Made by a program: the position numbers and the translations under genes. A DNA stretch of 64,000 bases, from assembly GCF_004136315.1 (NCBI RefSeq), contig NZ_CP029562.1, forward strand, positions 4,487,501 through 4,551,500, in the 5' to 3' direction. Of the stretch, positions 8,690-15,683 are shown piece by piece; position 1 is the first letter of the stretch, and each line of letters starts with the position of its first letter. The DNA is from Mesorhizobium sp. Pch-S (GTDB lineage: Bacteria; Pseudomonadota; Alphaproteobacteria; Rhizobiales; Rhizobiaceae). The notes below the pieces were generated by a model, which had not been told where the DNA came from, made no database searches, and saw only the letters and a list, made by a program, of their open reading frames with translations.

Positions 8690-9649
8690 ATGCAGTCTGA
8701 CAATTCCGGGGGCGTCATCAGCCGCCGCATGGCCTTCAAGGCGGCCTTGCTGGGGGCCGCCGCATCGGCGGTGGCCATGCAGCCATATGCGGCCGCGGCC
8801 GCAACCGAGAGCAAGGAAGATCCTGGTGTCGTGCCGGCACCCCTGCCGAAGCAGAAAGCGCAGAAGGAAGGATTACTCGACGTCGGCGATGGCCATTCGA
8901 TCTGGTATTTCGATACGGGCGGCGACGGCGAGGCGATCGTTCTCCTGCATGCCGGCACCGGCAGCGGTGCTGTCTGGGGTTATCAGCAACCGGTGTTTGC
9001 GGATGCCGGCTACCGCGTGATCGGCTACTCCCGCCGCGGCCGCCTGAATTCGAAGCTCGGCGATCCGGAAAAGCCCGGCACCGGCTCGGAGGACCTGCTC
9101 AAGCTGATCGACCATCTCGGCCTCAAGAAGATCCACCTCGTCGGCACCGCGGCCGGCGGCATGGTCGCCACCGACTTCACCGTCTCGCATGAGGATAGGG
9201 TCCAGTCGCTGGTGCTCGTCAACACCATCGTCGGCGTCACCAATGACGATTATCGCGCCATCTACAAGCTGATCTATCCGGAGGGGTTCGACGATCTGGC
9301 TGGCGACTTCAAGGAACTCAGCCCATCCTATCGCCATCTCGACCCGCAGGGGCATGCGGCATGGCTCGAATTGGAGCACAAGGCCAAGATCGGTGAGATG
9401 AAAGGGCAGGGCTATGCCAACAAGGTGGTCTGGGACCATCTGGCCGCCTGGAAACTGCCGGTCCTGGTGATGACTGGCGATGCCGATCTCTACACGCCGC
9501 CGTCGATGATGCGCATCCAGCACAGCCGTATCCCTGGCGCCGAAAAGTTCGTCGTTCCGGAATGCGGGCACTCGGCCTATTGGGAACGCCCGGAAATCTT
9601 CAACCGGGTCGTGCTCGACTTCGTCAAGCGCAACGGTGCGACGCGCTAA
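8690..9649 (+). CDS. Exported alpha/beta-hydrolase-fold protein lacking the serine nucleophile
   Basis: The 319-residue protein starts at an ATG with GAGGAGGGAGAA directly upstream; an in-frame start at 8648 has no such site. Residues 1-36 are a Tat-like signal (SRRMAFKAALLG then an Ala-rich core), so it probably acts in the periplasm. The rest is an alpha/beta-hydrolase fold with VLLHAGTGSG and R-R-G-R-L. The elbow reads G152-T-A154-A-G156, with Ala at the nucleophile position, as in the cytoplasmic paralogue at 991. Asp266 (GDADLYTPP) and His294 (ECGHSAY) remain. It has its own operator-like site. Because a periplasmic and a cytoplasmic member share the substitution, the Ala is probably functional rather than decay. 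Confidence 0.8.
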   Translation: MQSDNSGGVISRRMAFKAALLGAAASAVAMQPYAAAAATESKEDPGVVPAPLPKQKAQKEGLLDVGDGHSIWYFDTGGDGEAIVLLHAGTGSGAVWGYQQPVFADAGYRVIGYSRRGRLNSKLGDPEKPGTGSEDLLKLIDHLGLKKIHLVGTAAGGMVATDFTVSHEDRVQSLVLVNTIVGVTNDDYRAIYKLIYPEGFDDLAGDFKELSPSYRHLDPQGHAAWLELEHKAKIGEMKGQGYANKVVWDHLAAWKLPVLVMTGDADLYTPPSMMRIQHSRIPGAEKFVVPECGHSAYWERPEIFNRVVLDFVKRNGATR

Positions 9650-9661
9650 AGCGTTTCCGCA

Positions 9662-9693
9662 GTCGGGTGCGGAAGTATATCTCCGTACCCGAC
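9662..9693 (+). terminator. Strong hairpin after the exported hydrolase gene
   Basis: GTCGGGTGCGGA and TCCGTACCCGAC pair over 12 positions with one G-U, leaving an 8-base loop. It starts 12 bases after the stop codon. There is no U-tract, so termination is likely but not of the textbook intrinsic form. Confidence 0.5.
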
Positions 9694-10090
9694 CCTGCCA
9701 TTGTCTCTGATGGCTCTGTGCCACAGCCTGGGCATCTATCGCATCGGGAGAGGCCGCCAGGCCCCATGGCGCGTCGCGCGGTCAGGTTCGGCGTGACACG
9801 CCCGGGGAAACTGCGCGGCAAAATGTGAATTCGCTAACAGACCGCTGCGCCACAAGCTGCGTTCCTGCTGCTGATCGAATGACAGAGCAGCCAAGGATTT
9901 GCCATGCCGCGAAACTGCAAGCGTGTCGGAGCCCCGCTTCCCGCAAAGCTTTGCGAAGCACGAAGCCTGCGCTGGTCGCGCGGTTGCCCCTGCCGTCGGA
10001 GGTCGCCGATTGCTGGATTTTCTCGCCAAACAAACACAATTGCTTTATGCTGCAGCCTACGAGAACTGGTTGTCCTGGCAGGGGCGCTCC
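9694..10090. other. Intergenic stretch without a supported gene
   Basis: The ~400 bases contain no reading frame with a ribosome site or family resemblance. The open frame upstream of 10091 reads as non-protein-like sequence. The region near CAATTGCTTTATGCT (about 10038-10052) could hold the promoter of the YceI-OmpA gene, but no convincing -35/-10 pair was established. Confidence 0.4.
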
Positions 10091-11188
10091 ATGTTTGAAG
10101 TTGCTACAGACTGGCGGCGGGCAAAGCCCGCGCCGCAAGCTATCGGCCTGATCGGCATCGCCCTCCTTGGCTTGCTGTTCTGCGGATTGGAGACGGCGGC
10201 GGGCGCCGCGCCGAACTGGACGCTCGATCCGTCCGCTTCCGTGCTCACCTACCAGTCGGTCAAGAAGAACACCATCGTCGAGACCAACAAGATCAGGAAC
10301 ATCACCGGCACGCTGAGTTCGGCCGGTGACGCCAAGATCAGCTTTGACCTCAATTCAGTCGACACCGGCGTCGATCTCCGCAACGTCCGCATGCGCTTCC
10401 TGTTCTTCGAGACATTCAATTACCCGACGGCGGAAGTGACAGCAAAGGTGAACCCCGCGGCTTTCGCCGATCTTGCAAGCAAGCGCCGGGTCAAGACTAC
10501 CTTGCCGTTCCGCCTCAACCTGCATGGTGTCGACAAGGAGCTGGAGGCGAGTGTCGTCGTCACCATGATCAGCGACACCCAGGTCTCTGTCGCTTCGGAG
10601 GCACCGGTGGCGGTTCGCGTTGAGGATTTTGGCCTGCTGCCGAACGTCGAAAAGCTGCAACAGGCGGCGAATGTGACCAACATCGTGCCGACAGCGTCGG
10701 TTTCCTTCGATTTCGTCTTCGCCGTGGACGGCAGCAAGCCGGCCGCGATCCAGACTGTCGCTGCAGGCGCGGTTGGTCCCGTCACCACCGATGCCGCGAA
10801 AGCCAATTTCAGCGATGAGGAATGCCTCAACAGATTTGCCGTACTCTCGCGCACCGGCGCCATCTATTTTCGCCCCGCGAGCGCCAGGCTCGATGCCAGG
10901 AGCCGTCCGCTGCTGACAGAAGTTGAAGGGGTCGTCGGCAAATGCCCGACACTCAAGGTCGAGGTGTCCGGCTATACCGATTCCGACGGATCGCCGGAAG
11001 CAAACAAGCTGCTGTCGGAGCGGCGGGCCCAAGCCGTGGCTGATGCTTTGATTGTCGACGGCGTGCCGCGCAACCAGATCAGCGCTGCCGGCTACGGCGA
11101 GGAACGGCCTGTTGCCGCCAACGATACGCCCAAGAACAAGGCGCTCAACCGGCGGATCGAATTCTCCACCAGCAAGCTCGCCAATTGA
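10091..11188 (+). CDS. YceI-like domain fused to an OmpA C-terminal (peptidoglycan-binding) domain
   Basis: The 365-residue protein has a hydrophobic signal or anchor at residues ~19-45. A YceI-type lipocalin-like domain follows (WTLDPSASVLTY, ISFDLNSVDTGVDLRNVRM, residues ~46-220), then an OmpA-family domain (IYFRPASARLD, VEVSGYTDSDGS, LSERRAQAVADAL, NRRIEF). The ATG at 10091 is chosen because the signal sequence follows it; the longer open frame to 9899 is not protein-like. YceI domains bind isoprenoid or other hydrophobic ligands, and OmpA domains bind peptidoglycan, so this is probably a wall-anchored periplasmic ligand binder. The caspase-like gene follows within 40 bases, suggesting one operon. 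Confidence 0.8.
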   Translation: MFEVATDWRRAKPAPQAIGLIGIALLGLLFCGLETAAGAAPNWTLDPSASVLTYQSVKKNTIVETNKIRNITGTLSSAGDAKISFDLNSVDTGVDLRNVRMRFLFFETFNYPTAEVTAKVNPAAFADLASKRRVKTTLPFRLNLHGVDKELEASVVVTMISDTQVSVASEAPVAVRVEDFGLLPNVEKLQQAANVTNIVPTASVSFDFVFAVDGSKPAAIQTVAAGAVGPVTTDAAKANFSDEECLNRFAVLSRTGAIYFRPASARLDARSRPLLTEVEGVVGKCPTLKVEVSGYTDSDGSPEANKLLSERRAQAVADALIVDGVPRNQISAAGYGEERPVAANDTPKNKALNRRIEFSTSKLAN

Positions 11189-11228
11189 GGCCGTCGTGGG
11201 TTCCCGTGCGATCGCCTTCTCCGGTGGC

Positions 11229-12437
11229 ATGCTCCGTGCCACCGTACTGGCCGTGTTCGTTCTGCTCCTGGGTCTGACGGTCGCCAGCGCTGAACGCCGC
11301 GTCGCGCTGGTGCTGGGCAATTCGCAGTACGAACATGCGGCGGCGCTTCCCAATCCGGTACGCGATGCCCAGGCCATGGCCGAGCGGCTGCAGGCCCTAG
11401 GCTTCGAAGTGGTCTCCGGCTTTGACCTCACAAAACAGCAGACGCAGACCACGGTCGCCCAGTTTGCAAAGCAGGTGCGAGGTGCCGACGTCGCGCTTTT
11501 CTTCTATGCCGGCCACGGGCTGCAGGTGTCGGGCAAGAATTACCTGCTTCCGATCGACGCCGCTCTCGAGGACGAGACCTCGCTCGATTTCGAGGCGGTC
11601 TCGGTCGATTTCGTCCTGCGGCAGATGTCGCGCGAAACCAGCATAAGGCTGGTGTTCCTGGACGCCTGCCGCGACAATCCGCTTGCGCAGGTCCTGGCAA
11701 AGACTGCCGGCGTCAAGGGTGCAAGCAGTGGTCTTGCCGAGATTCCGATCGAGAATGGCGGCGCCGGCACGCTGGTCGCCTTCGCCGCCAGTCCAAACCA
11801 GCTGACCTATGACGGATCGGGTGATCACTCACCTTTCACCAAAGCGCTGTTGCAACATATCGGCGAAACCAACATTTCCATCACCGAAGCCGTGAACCGA
11901 GTGACCAGCGACGTCTTCAAGGCGACAAACGGCAAGCAGCGGCCTTGGATCAATGTCTCGCTGACCACCGAGGTCGTGCTGCACAAGGTCGATCTCAATG
12001 CGCCGCTGATTGTGGGAGAAGCGCGTCCACCGCAAGAGGAGGCGAACTCCGGGACGCGCAATACCGGCGTGACGGCAAGCCAAGAAAACGGCGACCAACT
12101 AGCGCTCGATGTCCTGCGTCAGAAGATACCGAAGCTGGAAACCGACGAGCCGATCTTCTTCGATCGCCCGATCAAATTCGGCGACCCGGCAATCGATGGC
12201 AAGAGCATTGCCCAGCTCATCATGGGCGAGCCGCTCTTCAGCCCGGTCGAAGGCCTCGACAAGTCGATGTGGCAGGGCAAGCACTGCGACGGCTGCCATC
12301 AGTGGAATGAGGCGCGGCTTTGCGAGCAGGCGAAGAATTTTGCTACCAATGACGTGTCCGTCATGCGCCTGCAGCATCCCCTGGGCACGCGCTTCAAGGT
12401 AGCGTTGGCCAAATGGGCGCAAAGCGGCTGCCAGTGA
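11229..12437 (+). CDS. Caspase-like (C14, p20) peptidase with C-terminal CXXCH heme-type motif
   Basis: The 402-residue protein begins with a signal peptide (LAVFVLLLGLTVASA), so the peptidase acts outside the cytoplasm. A caspase p20 domain follows: VALVLGNSQYEHAAALPNP, the catalytic His96 in FFYAGHG and Cys147 in FLDACRDNP. After a linker, the last ~110 residues form a separate segment with C353-D-G-C-H357 and a nearby Trp and Met, the pattern of covalent c-type heme attachment. Start choice is uncertain: the ATG at 11229 precedes a clean signal peptide, while a GTG at 11196 has GAGG upstream. It follows the YceI-OmpA gene closely. Orthocaspase-like enzymes usually cut after basic residues; the target is unknown. 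Confidence 0.8.
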   Translation: MLRATVLAVFVLLLGLTVASAERRVALVLGNSQYEHAAALPNPVRDAQAMAERLQALGFEVVSGFDLTKQQTQTTVAQFAKQVRGADVALFFYAGHGLQVSGKNYLLPIDAALEDETSLDFEAVSVDFVLRQMSRETSIRLVFLDACRDNPLAQVLAKTAGVKGASSGLAEIPIENGGAGTLVAFAASPNQLTYDGSGDHSPFTKALLQHIGETNISITEAVNRVTSDVFKATNGKQRPWINVSLTTEVVLHKVDLNAPLIVGEARPPQEEANSGTRNTGVTASQENGDQLALDVLRQKIPKLETDEPIFFDRPIKFGDPAIDGKSIAQLIMGEPLFSPVEGLDKSMWQGKHCDGCHQWNEARLCEQAKNFATNDVSVMRLQHPLGTRFKVALAKWAQSGCQ

Positions 12438-12445
12438 TGCCGGAT

Positions 12446-13042
12446 CTAGGCTGAAGGGGCTCGCCTCGACCAATCGGAAAGCCTGGAGCCGTCGGTCGAT
12501 TGCCGTTGCGCTTCCATCTCCACGATCTGGATGCCCATTTCCACGAAGGCTGAAAGCACTGTGAAGCGATCCACCAGCGAGACGCTCGCCAGCCCCGTCA
12601 GAATGCCGGCATTGACGGCATGTGCGGCCGGATATCCGGTCGAGGTCATGTTGAAGGCCGGGTCCTGCCATGCCGCTGCAAGGACAATCCAGGCAGCCGG
12701 GGTGATGGGTGACACATCGATGACGCTGCTCAAGGCGGCTCGGTGACGCGGGTTTTCCGGCTCGGCAACCCAGTCGTGAACAATCGCCAGCAATTGCAGA
12801 TCCACGCCGGCGAGGAGTTCCGCCAGATTGCGCAGACATTCATGACCCCACCAGACCGCCGCCCGCTCGGGCAGGAGATAGGCACAGAAGGTGATTGCTT
12901 CTTCCGGCACGCGCCCTGCGAGCAAGGCGCGGCAAAACTCGAGCGGAGGCCGATCGGTGGCAGGCGCTTTCATGTCCCTGGCGATGGCGGGACACGCGAG
13001 GAAAAGATCCCTTGCCGATCTATATCCAAGTTCATTGGCCAT
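12446..13042 (-). CDS. Uncharacterised protein (resembles DUF6931)
   Basis: The ~198-residue protein has no signal peptide or clear membrane segment. It contains a conserved-looking block (EEAITFCAYLLPERAAVWWGHECLR) and an alpha-helical, Ala-rich second half. From memory this resembles the DUF6931 group, which has no known function. The start at 13042 gives MANELGYRSARDLF; a longer form from 13075 is possible and neither has a strong ribosome site. It lies on the opposite strand between the CXXCH caspase gene (stops 8 bases apart, convergent) and a small OmpA-like gene, with secretion genes beyond. A link to either is only positional. Confidence 0.6.
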   Translation of the reverse strand: MANELGYRSARDLFLACPAIARDMKAPATDRPPLEFCRALLAGRVPEEAITFCAYLLPERAAVWWGHECLRNLAELLAGVDLQLLAIVHDWVAEPENPRHRAALSSVIDVSPITPAAWIVLAAAWQDPAFNMTSTGYPAAHAVNAGILTGLASVSLVDRFTVLSAFVEMGIQIVEMEAQRQSTDGSRLSDWSRRAPSA

Positions 13043-13215
13043 GGCTGTAACACCCGAACAAGAGCAGCATCGCACTCAAGCCCGGGGTCGAGCGCGGGTC
13101 AAGTCTCAGCTTTAGCAGGTGACGGATTCCGGCAACGTGAGTTTGTTCACAGACAATTGCCGTTCGATTTGATATGGTCTGCACCAGCAAAATCCGCTCG
13201 AAAGGAGAGACGGTT

Positions 13216-13752
13216 ATGCGTTGGGGCAGCTTAGCCTCGGTATTGGCGGTCTTTCTTTTCTCCACGCATGTTTCCGCCGATCCGCTTCAGAAATCAGAAG
13301 ACATCGTGAAATTTTTCACCAGCCAGGGCAGCCTTGGTACGTCGCGCGGAATCTGTGTTGGAACCGAGGAAGAGTGCAAGGGCAAGGCTGACAAAAGCGG
13401 GAAACCGCCGCAAAGGGCGGGCCTCGATATGATGATCAATTTCGCCCTGGATTCGGCTCAACTCGACCAGACTGCCCGCAGCGAGCTCGACGAATTTGCC
13501 AGGGCGCTGGAGGACAAGCGGCTGAGTACCTTCAGCTTTGTGGTCGAAGGTCATACCGATGCGACCGGCTCTGACAGCTACAATCAGAACCTCTCGCAGC
13601 GAAGGGCTCAGTCGGTGGCTGCCTTCCTGACGGCGAACGGCATCGAGCCGGCCCGGCTTCGAGCTGTCGGCCTGGGCAAGTCGCATCCTCGCGTTGCGGA
13701 TCCCTACGACCCGGTCAATCGCCGCGTGGAAATGCGGATCAGGACCGAGTAA
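13216..13752 (+). CDS. Small OmpA-family periplasmic or outer-membrane protein
   Basis: The 178-residue protein has a signal peptide (LASVLAVFLFSTHVSA, cleaved before DPLQ). A short unknown segment contains a Cys pair (GICVGTEEECKGK). An OmpA peptidoglycan-binding domain follows (MMINFALDSAQLD, FVVEGHTDATGS, LSQRRAQSVAAFL, NRRVEMRI). AAAGGAGAG precedes the ATG; an earlier in-frame ATG at 13174 lacks both a ribosome site and the signal. It should tether to the cell wall in the periplasm. It stands between the two caspase-like genes and ends at a strong shared terminator. Confidence 0.8.
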   Translation: MRWGSLASVLAVFLFSTHVSADPLQKSEDIVKFFTSQGSLGTSRGICVGTEEECKGKADKSGKPPQRAGLDMMINFALDSAQLDQTARSELDEFARALEDKRLSTFSFVVEGHTDATGSDSYNQNLSQRRAQSVAAFLTANGIEPARLRAVGLGKSHPRVADPYDPVNRRVEMRIRTE

Positions 13753-13793
13753 GGCGGCCGGCGTCGGCCCCTCAGCCGTGACAGTGACGAGAA

Positions 13794-13827
13794 ATCGGGG
13801 AGCCTTGCCTTGGCAAGGCTCCCCGAT
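13794..13827. terminator. Bidirectional terminator between convergent OmpA-like and caspase-like genes
   Basis: A perfect 16-bp inverted repeat (left arm ATCGGGGAGCCTTGCC, two-base centre) sits between two convergent stops. T-rich bases follow on the right and A-rich bases precede it on the left, so it can serve both strands. Confidence 0.8.
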
Positions 13828-13836
13828 TGTTCGAGA

Positions 13837-15450
13837 TCAGTTCTTGAGCGCACCGCCCACCGCAATGCCGGTGCCGAAGATCAGGGCTTTTGTCAGGAAG
13901 TCACCGTCGTCTCTTGGGGGCGGCCCGTCACGCATTTCTATATCGCTGTTGCGCTTGCGCTGGACGACTTGCTGTTTCTTCCGCGGTTTCTGCTGCGTCA
14001 CCGGTTTGAGCGTACGGGTCTTCTGCACGGTTTGTTTCTTGGAGGGGGCCATGTCGATCCGACTGGCGGCTTTCTTGGCACGTATCGTATCCAATATCGG
14101 GTCGGTCTGGATTGCCAGGAACGCCAATTGCTCGCGCGTCAGATAGGTGGTTTGCGGCAGTCCGTTCTTACCCTGCCAGACACCGATGGCCTGCCGTGTC
14201 TTCGGCCCAAGATTGCCGTCGACATAGCCAAGCTCGTTGCCCAAGGCCTCGATGCGCAATTGTAGGTCGATGCGGCCGTTGCGATCGAGACCGATCGCAT
14301 TTTCAGTCAGCTCGGTGCCGGGCGTCTGCTTCATCTCATCGGTGATGCCGACCGTGGTGCGCACGGCGGAACCCGGATTGGTGGTTGATCCGTTTGTGCT
14401 GAGCGAGGCAACCTGCTTGTCGGCCTTCGGGTCCTTCAACTGATCGATGTTGAGCTTTGCCACCGTGGCGAAGCGGCCGTTCGGGAACTGCTCAAGATAC
14501 GCCTCGTAGAAGGGGACGGCATTCCTCTTCGATGCTTCATCCCACAGGCGCTGCTCGATCTCCCAGGATGACGGGCCGCTGACTGCGGTGGGCGGGTCCG
14601 CTGTCGTCTTGGCTGCATCAGCAAGCGGCGCGATGCCCGGTGTGGCCGTCTGCGCCGCGGGCTTGCCCAGGAAAACCTCGCGCCCCAGGGAAGCATTGTG
14701 CCATGGCCGCTGCCGACCCTGCGTGGCTTCCGTAACCTCGCCGCGGACGCGTGTCAGCGCACTCTGGATTTCCACGCCGGGCTGGGTGAGGTGCTTGGCG
14801 AGCGCCAGCGAATAGGGGCTGTCGACACCGTTGCCATCGTAGGCGATGGCGCCGGGATCCGTCGCATAAGCGATCAGCACGCCGCCAGTGCCGACGCCGT
14901 CGACCTTTGCATCAACCGGAGCAAGGCCGGCTCCCAGCGAGCGGCTCTTTGGCAGTGCAGCGGCCAGCGTGCGTGCAAGCGGGTTGTCGCGGCAGGCATC
15001 GAGTATGATGATGCCGACGGCCGGATCGGCCGGCAACGCTGCCATGAATTCGTCGATCTGAACGGTGCGGGTCTTGAGATAGGCCGGGGACGTCAGCTCG
15101 GCATCGACCGGGATGAGATAATTCTTGCCGTCGACCTGCATGCCATGGCCGGCATAGAAGATGATCGCAAGATCCGCGTTGTAGGATTCCTCGGTGAATT
15201 TGCCGATCAGACCATGCATGCCGGCATTGTCCTGGTCGACACCCTCGATGACCTCAAAGCCGGCGTTGCGCAGCGTGGATGCGATGAGGCGGGCGTCATT
15301 GGCCGGATTGGGCAAGGCGACGGCATTGACGTATTTGCTGTTGCCGATGACAAGCGCGACACGCTTGGTATCGGATTTGGCAGCCTGGACACCGAAGGCG
15401 GTCAAGGCGACAAGAATTAATCCAGTCAACAGGACGGCGAACGCTTTCAT
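13837..15450 (-). CDS. Caspase-like (C14) peptidase with peptidoglycan-binding-like segment
   Basis: The 537-residue protein has a signal peptide (LLTGLILVALTAFGVQA). The caspase p20 domain spans residues ~30-265 with His102 (FYAGHGMQ) and Cys153 (ILDACRDNP). A linker holds a helical repeat-like piece (EAYLEQFPNGRFATVAKL). A segment at ~415-460 (LRIEALGNELGYVDGNLGPKTRQAI) resembles PG_binding_1 wall-binding domains. A Lys/Arg/Gln-rich stretch and a Gly/Ala-rich hydrophobic end follow. GGAGGG lies eight bases before the ATG. This is a periplasmic protease probably held at the cell wall. A perfect TGTGA-N6-TCACA palindrome lies ~100 bases upstream. It is the second caspase within 5 kb but differs in its C-terminal module. 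Confidence 0.82.
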   Translation of the reverse strand: MKAFAVLLTGLILVALTAFGVQAAKSDTKRVALVIGNSKYVNAVALPNPANDARLIASTLRNAGFEVIEGVDQDNAGMHGLIGKFTEESYNADLAIIFYAGHGMQVDGKNYLIPVDAELTSPAYLKTRTVQIDEFMAALPADPAVGIIILDACRDNPLARTLAAALPKSRSLGAGLAPVDAKVDGVGTGGVLIAYATDPGAIAYDGNGVDSPYSLALAKHLTQPGVEIQSALTRVRGEVTEATQGRQRPWHNASLGREVFLGKPAAQTATPGIAPLADAAKTTADPPTAVSGPSSWEIEQRLWDEASKRNAVPFYEAYLEQFPNGRFATVAKLNIDQLKDPKADKQVASLSTNGSTTNPGSAVRTTVGITDEMKQTPGTELTENAIGLDRNGRIDLQLRIEALGNELGYVDGNLGPKTRQAIGVWQGKNGLPQTTYLTREQLAFLAIQTDPILDTIRAKKAASRIDMAPSKKQTVQKTRTLKPVTQQKPRKKQQVVQRKRNSDIEMRDGPPPRDDGDFLTKALIFGTGIAVGGALKN

Positions 15451-15549
15451 GGATCAGCCCTCCACCCCTTAGGGGGCGTATCATTGATGTCTGTGCATGC
15501 TCAAACAGGTGAGCGACAAAGTCGCTTCTGCCAAAAATGGCTATCGGCG

Positions 15550-15569
15550 TATGTGATCCCGGTCACATA
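15550..15569. promoter_or_regulatory. CRP/FNR-family-like palindrome upstream of the caspase gene
   Basis: TATGTGA-TCCCGG-TCACATA is a perfect inverted repeat with the classic TGTGA-N6-TCACA spacing. Its centre lies ~109 bases before the start codon of the caspase-like gene at 15450. The only other neighbour is the 3' end of the peptidoglycan hydrolase gene, so it most likely controls the caspase gene. Confidence 0.5.
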
Positions 15570-15683
15570 TGCGGTTCACAGGGCGCCTGACAAAGCCTCT
15601 GCAAAGAGGTCCAATATACCATCCACCGGCTTGAAAACCAAATCGGCTTTGCGGCCGCTCTGATCTTGTGAAATGGGCTTCGG

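Noticed and set aside
10355..11452. Long minus-strand open frame (365 codons) opposite the YceI-OmpA gene
   Set aside because: It is antisense to a gene with clear domains. The GC-rich third-position bias of that gene keeps the opposite frame open, and the translation resembles no protein.
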